Shown in pieces: positions 17,119-23,663 of a stretch of 38,936 bases of DNA (its first letter is position 1; each line of letters opens with the position of its first letter). A model generated the notes under the pieces. The model saw nothing but the letters and a program-made list of their open reading frames with translations, did not search any database and had not been told where the DNA came from. The DNA comes from an uncultured Cyclobacteriaceae bacterium (GTDB taxonomy: Bacteria; Bacteroidota; Bacteroidia; Cytophagales; Cyclobacteriaceae): positions 1 to 38,936 of the forward strand of contig CANLOE010000070.1 of NCBI GenBank assembly GCA_947492745.1, in the 5' to 3' direction. A program made the translations under genes and the position numbers.

Positions 17119-19563
17119 CTATACTTTTTTATCTAATAAGACCATAACTATACTTCCCAAAAACAAAAGTAGGAGCAGACTACTGGAAATCATCATTACT
17201 GTATTGCCCACAGCATAAACTTTGGGGATAAACTTGAACTCGATTTGATGCTTGCCTTTGGGTATTTCCATGGCTCTCAGCACAAAATTGGCTCGGAGTA
17301 TGTCCACTTCGTTACCATCGATATAGGCTTTCCAGCCCTCTGGATAGTAAATCTCTGAAAATACCGCCAGTCCTTTCCCTTGTAGGTCGGCTTCGTAGGT
17401 CAGGTGATTGGGCTGATAGGTTTTAAGTGCTACGGACCCTTGGTCATTATAGGAACCGGAAGTGATGTCAAATTGATTGGTATTGATGATGGCCGTGTTC
17501 AGGTCGAGTGTACCACAGACCTCTTTGATTTCTTCATCGGCACTGGCGACACTTTTAATGCTTTTCACCAACCAAGCGTTTCCTTTGGCCCCCGAATTAA
17601 CGAGTACATTATTTTTCTCTTGACCGAACACAAAGTACTTTGTGTTCAGCATATTTAGGATTTTGAAATCTTTATTGTCCGCTTTGCCCTGCTGTAGGTT
17701 AGCGATGACGCCGTTGACCTCTTCTCCAAGACAGCGGTCGATGAGTTGCTGATAGCGTTTCAGCTTGGCTCCATGATATCCACCTACAGACTGATGATGA
17801 TAAGAGGTCTTGGCTTCGTTCCATGGATTGAGCAGGTTGACCACCCTAAAACTGGGCGCATCATCGGCGGCAATGACTTGGTCTGCGGCCGAGGCCACAA
17901 AGAAAGCTTTCTTCGCTCTTTTCTTAAAATGGGTCTTGTTCAGGTAACGCTTGTCCACCACTAGTAAATCCAAGCTGACCAGCACTACTAGGGCGAGGCT
18001 GGCAACCGTTACATTGATTTTATGTTTGGTGGCAGCAAAGAGAATACCAAAAGCGGCCAATATAAAGAGCAAGGACCTGATGATATCGTTTTTGAACAGC
18101 TCGGCCCTGTCCTCCGCCATAGCGGAAGCCAACCAGCCCGGTAGCTGTGATTCGTAGGATTTTTGGAAATCGAATGTTCCCTTGAACACTAAGAAGAGCA
18201 AGCATAGACCTCCGGTAATGCCCAAAGCGATAAATAATTTCTTATGGAGTTTTTTATCATGGAGTTCGCTCAGGGTTTTCTCAGCGGCCAGACTGGCCAA
18301 TAAACATAGACAGAAAATAGTGACGGAAACAATCATGGTCACCGCTCTGAATTTGTTATAGGCAGGAAAGTATTCGTACATGAGGTCATTGAAAAAAGCA
18401 AAATTACTGCCCCATGAGAGGAAGAGTGAAAATACAGTGGCCGCTAATATCCATAGCGAAGTACTCTTCTGCACCACTAATAGGCCCAGTACGAACAAAA
18501 AACATATGACTGCCCCGGCATAAATAGGCGCAGTGCCCGGTTGTTCTCCCCAGTAGGCCGAAGTATAGCGGGCAAGCTGCTGTGCTTGTTGTGGATTGCC
18601 CGCTCTCTGTAATGCCCTTAGTGTTGCACCATCTTTATCTTCTACCAATAGGTTCGCACTCGCTCCGCCATAAAAGTTGGGAATCAGGAATGTCATGGAT
18701 TCCAGCTTACCACTGCTCCATCGGAAGACATAGTCTTTTTCCAGCCCACTTTTGGCATTACCACCGTTCTGCGTCAACTCGGATTTGCCACGCGAAGAGT
18801 ATTGTCCGTATTCATAAGTGGCCCACAGGTTGCCCAGATTGCTCCCTATACCCAATGCCAATGCCAGTAGAAGCCAAGCTATGCTCTTGATGAAAACGGG
18901 CATCTTTTTTTCTTTGATGTGATAGACCAATAGACCGATACCATAAAAAATCATCAGCAAAAAGAGGTAATAGGTGATCTGTAGGTGATTGGCTTTTATT
19001 TCCAGACCTATAGCCAATGCCGTAAGGGCCGTCGCGAACAATTTGTGCTTTGATCTGAAGAGAAGGTGTACTCCGGCCAGTACCAAAGGCATGTATGCGA
19101 TGGCCCGTACTTTCCATATATGCCCTGCCTGTACACTGATTATACTAAAGGAAGAAAAGGCGAAAGCTATCGCTCCCGCTATGGCCAGATAGGGCCTGAC
19201 CTCAAACACCAATAACAAAATATAAAAACAGAGCAATGATAAAAATATAACCTGTGCAGAGCTGGGCATCCAAACTGAAATCAGATTCTGTGCGTATTTC
19301 AGCATATCTCCGCTCCAGGCTACGTTGATAAGATAAGCAGGCATGCCACCGAACATGCTATTCGTCCATAAGGCTTCCTCATTATAGGTTGCCCTGAATT
19401 CCTTGGCCTCTTGGCCACCGCCCAAACCCTGAGCCACATCATGCTGGTCTATGCTTTTGTTTTCAAAAAAGATGGGATTGAAAAAAAATAAGGTCACTAC
19501 CAGAAATGCCATCATAGCAATCATATGTGGTAATATCTCTTGTTTGAAGTTTATCTTTTTCAT
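17119..19563 (-). CDS. YfhO-family polytopic membrane protein
   Basis: An 814-aa integral membrane protein. After a short cytoplasmic start there is a first membrane segment (about 14-30), a periplasmic loop with SIDQHDVAQGLGGGQEAKEF, and then a dozen or so further hydrophobic segments. A C-terminal soluble domain contains YYPEGWKAYIDGNEVDILRA and GKHQIEFKFIP before a last membrane helix (about 788-808). This is the layout of the YfhO family (GT-C-like fold); Gram-positive relatives glycosylate teichoic acids. The Bacteroidota versions are common and mostly uncharacterised. It is the first gene of the operon and may modify or extend the surface glycan. Start ATG at 19563. Confidence 0.85.
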   Translation of the reverse strand: MKKINFKQEILPHMIAMMAFLVVTLFFFNPIFFENKSIDQHDVAQGLGGGQEAKEFRATYNEEALWTNSMFGGMPAYLINVAWSGDMLKYAQNLISVWMPSSAQVIFLSLLCFYILLLVFEVRPYLAIAGAIAFAFSSFSIISVQAGHIWKVRAIAYMPLVLAGVHLLFRSKHKLFATALTALAIGLEIKANHLQITYYLFLLMIFYGIGLLVYHIKEKKMPVFIKSIAWLLLALALGIGSNLGNLWATYEYGQYSSRGKSELTQNGGNAKSGLEKDYVFRWSSGKLESMTFLIPNFYGGASANLLVEDKDGATLRALQRAGNPQQAQQLARYTSAYWGEQPGTAPIYAGAVICFLFVLGLLVVQKSTSLWILAATVFSLFLSWGSNFAFFNDLMYEYFPAYNKFRAVTMIVSVTIFCLCLLASLAAEKTLSELHDKKLHKKLFIALGITGGLCLLFLVFKGTFDFQKSYESQLPGWLASAMAEDRAELFKNDIIRSLLFILAAFGILFAATKHKINVTVASLALVVLVSLDLLVVDKRYLNKTHFKKRAKKAFFVASAADQVIAADDAPSFRVVNLLNPWNEAKTSYHHQSVGGYHGAKLKRYQQLIDRCLGEEVNGVIANLQQGKADNKDFKILNMLNTKYFVFGQEKNNVLVNSGAKGNAWLVKSIKSVASADEEIKEVCGTLDLNTAIINTNQFDITSGSYNDQGSVALKTYQPNHLTYEADLQGKGLAVFSEIYYPEGWKAYIDGNEVDILRANFVLRAMEIPKGKHQIEFKFIPKVYAVGNTVMMISSSLLLLLFLGSIVMVLLDKKV

Positions 19564-19640
19564 TAGTGTAAGATTGATATTGGGCAGCCTAGGTTAGTAA
19601 TTAATATCGAAAGTAAGACTTTCTAATATGATTTGCGGTT

Positions 19641-19648
19641 CAAAAATA
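19641..19648 (-). promoter_or_regulatory. Candidate -7 element for the glycan operon
   Basis: Read on the minus strand the bases are TATTTTTG, an exact match to the Bacteroidota -7 consensus TAnnTTTG, 78 bp upstream of the YfhO-family start. A TTG lies upstream but at a shorter spacing than usual, so the -33 element is doubtful. Confidence 0.3.
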
Positions 19649-19782
19649 TAAAAATGGCAGACAAGGTGCTTTGATTTTAGCTCAAATTCTCATTGTCTTC
19701 TTATTGAAAAAAAATAAATCAGTGTATAATTATAAATTGTAAAGCGTTAATCTGACCTGCCAAACATTTCTAGGTTTACTTA

Positions 19783-19890
19783 GAGACTGTTTTAAAATGT
19801 ATCTTTTATTTTCTTATGTTCTTCTTTTAACGCTCGGTCCTATCCAAAATAAGCGATAACAAATTTTAAATATAATTTCAAAACAGTCTC
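19783..19890 (+). repeat. Repeat family C, copy 3 (108 bp, internally deleted)
   Basis: Starts GAGACTGTTTTAAAATG and ends TTTCAAAACAGTCTC, with TTA on both sides (19780-19782 and 19891-19893). Compared with copy 2 it keeps both ends and the CGCTCGGTCCTATCC block but lacks about 115 bp of the middle. It is a short deletion derivative of the same element. The 68-aa minus-strand open frame here is not a gene. 19894-20116 shows nothing else recognisable. Confidence 0.85.
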
Positions 19891-20116
19891 TTAAACTATT
19901 GATTTTTTTGAGCTTTAATTTTTCACTGAAATCAATAGTAGTAAAGGATGTGGTTCTGGATGAGATTGTGATTTCAACATTAATTTCCTTCGGGTACCTG
20001 AAAACAAGGTCTCGGTACACATGGAGATGATCTTAGCGCCAATAGTCACTTCCATCCATTCGATGATGAGGCGGAGTATGTTGAGTGTGATAGAGATGGA
20101 GGAGCGGGAAAATAAT

Positions 20117-20278
20117 GAAGTAATTTAGACTTTTTCTTTTACCTGCAAACTTCACACTCAACAATCTGGTTTTGTCTTTTTTTAAGTTCCGTAGCTTTGG
20201 CTATGCAATGGGGAAAAGCCTTCATCAGGACGCAAAAGCCAAAATTCTCGGTGGCAGACAAAAAGTCTAAACCACTGC
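20117..20278 (+). repeat. Repeat family D, copy 2 (162 bp)
   Basis: Starts GAAGTAATTTAGACTTT and ends AAAAAGTCTAAACCACTGC, with AAT on both sides, giving a 3-bp target duplication. It has the same length as copy 1 at 6873-7034 and the same interior (AAGCCTTCATCAGGA), with scattered substitutions. It contains no open frame. Confidence 0.8.
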
Positions 20279-20339
20279 AATCCGTGAAGACACGCAAAGA
20301 GGAAGTAGGTAGAGAATAGGAGTCCTTAACTGGGCTTGC

Positions 20340-20374
20340 AAAAAAAAAGGGAGGCTGACGAGGCCTCCCTTTTT
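20340..20374 (-). terminator. Intrinsic terminator of the small RNA
   Basis: On the minus strand, AAAAAGGGAGGC, a 7-nt loop, then GCCTCCC followed by a run of T (nine A on the plus strand at 20340-20348). The stem is 7 GC-rich pairs plus 5 A-T pairs. The five T on the plus side could give weaker termination in the other direction. Confidence 0.85.
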
Positions 20375-20472
20375 AACTATCAACCAAAGGTAGATTAGGG
20401 AACTATTTGAATAACGTAAGCGAGGTAGGATTTGGTTGATAGCCTGCATCTTTTACCGTTTGTATTCGATGC
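20340..20472 (-). ncRNA. Small structured RNA, possible Bacteroidota 6S-type RNA
   Basis: Read on the minus strand, CTATCAACCAAA and TTTGGTTGATAG form a perfect 12-bp stem (20431-20442 with 20377-20388). They enclose about 42 nt with little internal pairing, including TCCTACCTCGC and CCCTAATCTACC. Two bases after the stem comes a strong intrinsic terminator. A stem with a large open bubble plus terminator is the general plan of 6S RNA, which binds RNA polymerase by mimicking an open promoter. The 3' strand reads UACCUUUG, an exact match to the Bacteroidota -7 consensus TAnnTTTG. The 5' end is a guess, set about 30 nt before the stem; a weak TTTG/AACATTTA pair lies upstream. No convincing protein is encoded. 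That this is a discrete RNA is fairly likely; the 6S assignment is inference. Confidence 0.55.
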
Positions 20473-20705
20473 ATATTTTTAAATGTTTTTATTTTATTTT
20501 CTTATTACAAATTTTGCCCTAAATTCTCAATATTAAAAATTTGTCTCAAAAATATACACTCTTTTTACTTGAAGAGTGATTTATTTACTAATTATGGAAA
20601 ATCTCGGGTGTCAACTTCCTTCTTCTTGCCATTTTTTTATCAAAAAGATGTGTTAGTGCTGAAATAGGGATTAAAATGACTATTTACTTATATAAAATTC
20701 TGTAT

Positions 20706-21524
20706 TTACCTCTTTTGATGATAAATGTAAACAGTGAATTTTTCGCCAAGAGCGGTAAGCTCGTACGTTTTTTCATTATCGAATGCGGATTTCAAGCGTT
20801 TTGCACTTTCATTAGCTCTAATTTTTTTCTTCTTTTTACTTTCGACTATAAAATTGCCCTTCGCATCGACGGTTCTATGTTGGCGAATGAGCTGACCTAG
20901 GCTCAGGTCATGCAGCACTAATTTGAAAAGGTCCGCTTCGTGCGAATTTTCGGAGACCTTTGGGCCGTTCAGATTATGCCATATTTTTTGGCGAGTGATT
21001 TTTTTAGCATGATGGATTTCAGCAAGTACAGCAAAATGTCCCAAGTTATAGCGGTCTATCCAGTCGATGAAGAGGTTTACGAGTTCATCGGTACAGAATC
21101 GATGTTGGGCAGCATTGATGAGAAGGTGGCGCGCCATTTTTCTTTTTTCCTCTTGATGATTATGTTGTATCTGATGTATGCTCTTCTTTAGGAAATGCAA
21201 ATAGGCTCCACTCTGTACTCTAGCGAGTATTATGGGGTTTTCGAGGTCGAGTCGAGACATGATTTCTTCTATGGTATCGGTAAGTTTTAGGATTTCGGCA
21301 TCTTGAACTTCCAGCCACTGTTGGACTACATTACGAAAACGTTCGTTTTCGATTTCTGACCAAGTATTGGCGATACCTTCGAGTGCGCCACCGAAGAAAG
21401 GTACCATGCCACTGACCAGTGCCAAGCTAAAGCGTGTGATCTTAGAACCATTGTCACTTCTAACAGCATTTTTCAATTTCTTTTTTAATATAGCTTTGGT
21501 AAGATCACTTTCTTTTTTCTTCAT
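20706..21524 (-). CDS. Unknown protein with one N-terminal membrane segment
   Basis: I do not recognise this 272-aa protein. Residues 1-30 are strongly basic. A single Gly-rich hydrophobic stretch follows at about 31-53 (SLALVSGMVPFFGGALEGIA), then a mostly helical region with WSEIENERFRNVVQQWLEVQ, a central part rich in His, Lys and Arg, and a C-terminal ELTALGEKFTVYIYHQ that resembles the last strand of a winged-helix or DUF4393-like fold. This layout, one possible membrane or pore segment plus a helical body, appears in several phage-defence and toxin-immunity proteins, but nothing specific supports that here. The frame is open to a TTG at 21530; the ATG at 21524 is the better start. It stands alone between the small RNA and repeat copies. 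Confidence 0.65.
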   Translation of the reverse strand: MKKKESDLTKAILKKKLKNAVRSDNGSKITRFSLALVSGMVPFFGGALEGIANTWSEIENERFRNVVQQWLEVQDAEILKLTDTIEEIMSRLDLENPIILARVQSGAYLHFLKKSIHQIQHNHQEEKRKMARHLLINAAQHRFCTDELVNLFIDWIDRYNLGHFAVLAEIHHAKKITRQKIWHNLNGPKVSENSHEADLFKLVLHDLSLGQLIRQHRTVDAKGNFIVESKKKKKIRANESAKRLKSAFDNEKTYELTALGEKFTVYIYHQKR

Positions 21525-21699
21525 AATCAATTGTTGTGCTTAAACCTCTTTGTGCAGTTCGGTCATTCAATATAGTGTAACGTGTCCGTCGTTTCAAAGA
21601 TTTGCAGTCTATATACTTAAGAAAGTTGAATCGAGAATAAAGCAAGAGAAGTGGCCTGATCATACAAGGTTGTTTGATGAGGATTCCATCAAAGATCTT

Positions 21700-21860
21700 A
21701 TACAAATTTGGGTTTTAAATGTCGTATAGGATTGCGCGGGTCATTTTTTTTCAATCAAGGCGAACACCGCAGGGATAGCAGCGCTATCCCGAGGATGGTC
21801 AACGCAGAGTGAAACAAAATGAACAGGAAGATATGCGATAGTTAAAAGCTAAATTTGTAT
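21700..21860 (+). repeat. Repeat family B, copy 2 (161 bp)
   Basis: Starts ATACAAATTTGGGTTTTAAA and ends AAAGCTAAATTTGTAT, with the central GGGATAGCAGCGCTATCCC hairpin. Its last base is the first base of the TTA flanking the candidate C element at 21863, so one element appears to have inserted at the edge of the other. Confidence 0.85.
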
Positions 21861-21862
21861 TA

Positions 21863-22455
21863 CAGACTATTTTGACATAATCAAACTCCGATTCTGCGTT
21901 GTGGTTTTATGATAAAGGTTTGAAATGCATTGAATCAATAGTTTTTCATGTATTTGGCGAAGGGACAGTATGTCTTCCGGATTGTGAAGGAATGTCAATA
22001 AGAACGTTTTCAAAACGGAAAGGGCTAAAGAAGCCGAAAATATGAGCTGCTGGAAGCTTTTTTTGTATACTCTTCATCGGATTTCCGTTAAGTTAAGGGC
22101 TTGGTTTTCCTAGAAAAGCTTTTCTCTTATTGGAGGAATCGATTTTGGACCTAGAGAGTAATCCATCGCTGATGGAACGGTTTTCATACTCAAGGTAAAA
22201 TAAAATGGGTAATCCGGCAGATGCTTCGGTGGCATCACTTTGAGAACGCTTTTGTCAAAGACATAAGTGAAATGGTCATTGGGAACTTTCAGGGTGAAAC
22301 CCAGCTTTCTCTAAGGCTATTCTTAACTGCCATAAACTAATTGTTTTTGGACATAAAAGAGGACAATAGTTTTCCTTGACCATAGACATCCGGTATGGCC
22401 AGAGGTGTAGAAAATAATCGATAATAGGTTTTTAAGATAATTCCAAAACAGTCTC
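21863..22455. repeat. Candidate long family C element (about 593 bp)
   Basis: The left end CAGACTATTTTGACATA follows a TTA and matches the C-family end GAGACTGTTTTGAAATA at about 14 of 17 positions. The right end CCAAAACAGTCTC matches well. The right flank is TAC rather than TTA. If real, this is the longest member and could be a decayed insertion sequence from which the short C elements derive. The interior does not resemble copies 1-3. Confidence 0.4.
21890..22400 (-). pseudogene. Possible decayed coding sequence
   Basis: On the minus strand one frame gives LWQLRIALEKAG, then a shifted frame gives about 60 uninterrupted residues (starting FTLKVPNDHFTYVFDKSVLK) with protein-like composition. 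After a stop it continues through a second stop to the motif-free LSLRQIHEKLLIQ. At least one frameshift and two stops break it. I cannot name the ancestor. It lies inside the candidate long C element, so a ruined transposase or cargo gene is possible, but chance open sequence in AT-rich DNA is not excluded. Confidence 0.22.
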
Positions 22456-22461
22456 TACATC

Positions 22462-22499
22462 AAAAAAAAGGCGATACTTACTGATGAGTACCGCCTTTT
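22462..22499 (-). terminator. Intrinsic terminator of trxA
   Basis: On the minus strand GGCGGTACT pairs with AGTATCGCC across an 8-nt loop, followed by eight T (A run at 22462-22469 on the plus strand). It lies 22 bp after the thioredoxin stop. Confidence 0.88.
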
Positions 22500-22521
22500 G
22501 ATTTTCGTTATTAGCTGCTGC

Positions 22522-22845
22522 TTAGGCAATTTGCGCCTCCAATTTTTGAGATAATACACCTTTGGGAACCGCACCAATCTGCTTGTCTACGATTTCCCCA
22601 CCTTTGAATACCAACAGTGTAGGGATACTTCTAATGCCAAACTTTGCAGAAACATTAGGGTTTTCATCAACATTTACTTTTCCGATAACAGCTTTACCCT
22701 CATAGTCACCAGCTAGCTCTTCGACAACAGGACCGATCATCTTACAAGGTCCACACCATTCGGCCCAAAAATCAACCAATACCGGCTGCTGAGAGTTTAT
22801 GATGTCTTCGAAATTAGAATCTGTGATTTCAATTGCTTTACCCAT
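22522..22845 (-). CDS. trxA: Thioredoxin
   Basis: A 107-aa cytosolic disulfide reductase. The redox motif WCGPC is at 30-34, preceded by VLVDFWAE. The cis-proline is in SIPTLLVF (P75), the buried acidic residue is in LVDFW, and GxxxKxxL near the end gives the last strand and helix. The length and every family landmark are normal. It should be reduced by thioredoxin reductase with NADPH and serve ribonucleotide reductase, peroxiredoxins and methionine sulfoxide reductases. It is a single-gene unit with its own promoter and terminator. In many Bacteroidota trxA lies beside dnaE, as it does here, with about 0.8 kb between. Confidence 0.97.
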   Translation of the reverse strand: MGKAIEITDSNFEDIINSQQPVLVDFWAEWCGPCKMIGPVVEELAGDYEGKAVIGKVNVDENPNVSAKFGIRSIPTLLVFKGGEIVDKQIGAVPKGVLSQKLEAQIA

Positions 22846-22896
22846 TACTTTAAATATTTATATATGAAATTTGATAGTTGAATCAAGAACTCAACG

Positions 22897-22904
22897 CAAA
22901 TATA
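22897..22904 (-). promoter_or_regulatory. Candidate -7 element of trxA
   Basis: Minus strand TATATTTG matches the Bacteroidota consensus TAnnTTTG, 52 bp before the trxA start codon. No clear -33 TTG at the usual spacing. Confidence 0.45.
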
Positions 22905-23400
22905 AAATAAATTGTTCCTATACATTGTTTTGAAGAATTTTAAAACAATACTATTGCAAAACTGCTGACACTTGATAAGTGGCTTTGTATTAGGAATTAC
23001 TGAATTACATTAAATTTTTACTTGCCGCTAATAAAATCTTATAATGAGTGGGGATAGAAATATGTACTCTATTTTTGTTTCTCAATATAGGAAAGTATTT
23101 ATTAGTAAGTGTTGTATTCATGCTCTTTTAGCATAATACTGAGTATTCTTGTTTCTCTTTTTTTATAATAACGGAGTATTACACTCTTCGGATGTTATAA
23201 GTAGTCAATTGGTCATTTTGCTGACTATTGTACCCGAACAAAAATCAAATGAGAAATAGGGTAACGTGAAAACGTTGATAAAACGAGTCTAGAGTGTACA
23301 AATAGCTAGTAAAGGCTGTTATTGAGGGCTTTTTGTGAGCGACATTTTGCGCTTTGCTCAAAACCGATTTCTGATCAAGGATATTTGTCCAAAGGTACAA
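22905..23400. other. Non-coding gap between trxA and dnaE
   Basis: About 500 bp of AT-rich sequence. I see no open frame with protein character, no RNA-like fold and none of the four repeat families. A dnaE terminator and a family A copy follow on its right. Confidence 0.6.
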
Positions 23401-23450
23401 ATTAAAAAATAGAGCGCTATTGAATACCTTTTGGTTTTCAATAGCGCTTC
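23401..23450 (-). terminator. Probable intrinsic terminator of dnaE
   Basis: Minus strand AGCGCTATTGAA pairs with TTCAATAGCGCT (12 bp, extended by ACC/GGT), followed by CTATTTTTTAAT. It lies about 215 bp past the dnaE stop with a family A copy between, suggesting the repeat inserted between gene and terminator. Confidence 0.65.
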
Positions 23451-23467
23451 CGTAATCATCGCTTTGG

Positions 23468-23550
23468 TCAACCCAAAATGACCAATAGCCTTCCTATTAC
23501 GAATATAAATTGCTTCAATATCAGTGATTTACGCTGCTCAGGTTTTATGC
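23468..23550 (-). repeat. Repeat family A, copy in the dnaE 3' region
   Basis: Read on the minus strand: AAAACCTGAGCAGCGTAAAT, TATTGAAGCAATTTATATTC, GTAATAGGAAGGCTATTGGT, CATTTTGGGTT. It is close in sequence to copies 1 and 2. Confidence 0.65.
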
Positions 23551-23663
23551 AAATTTGGGTTAAAGTGGTAAAAGGCAGCTCTTTAAGACTATCTTTTGCT
23601 GTATAACGTTATGTATATCATTGATTTGTATTTCTATTTCTATTTCTATTTTTTGAATGTTTA

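Noticed and set aside
19814-20020. 68-aa minus-strand open frame
   Set aside because: It is mostly repeat C copy 3 plus its flank.
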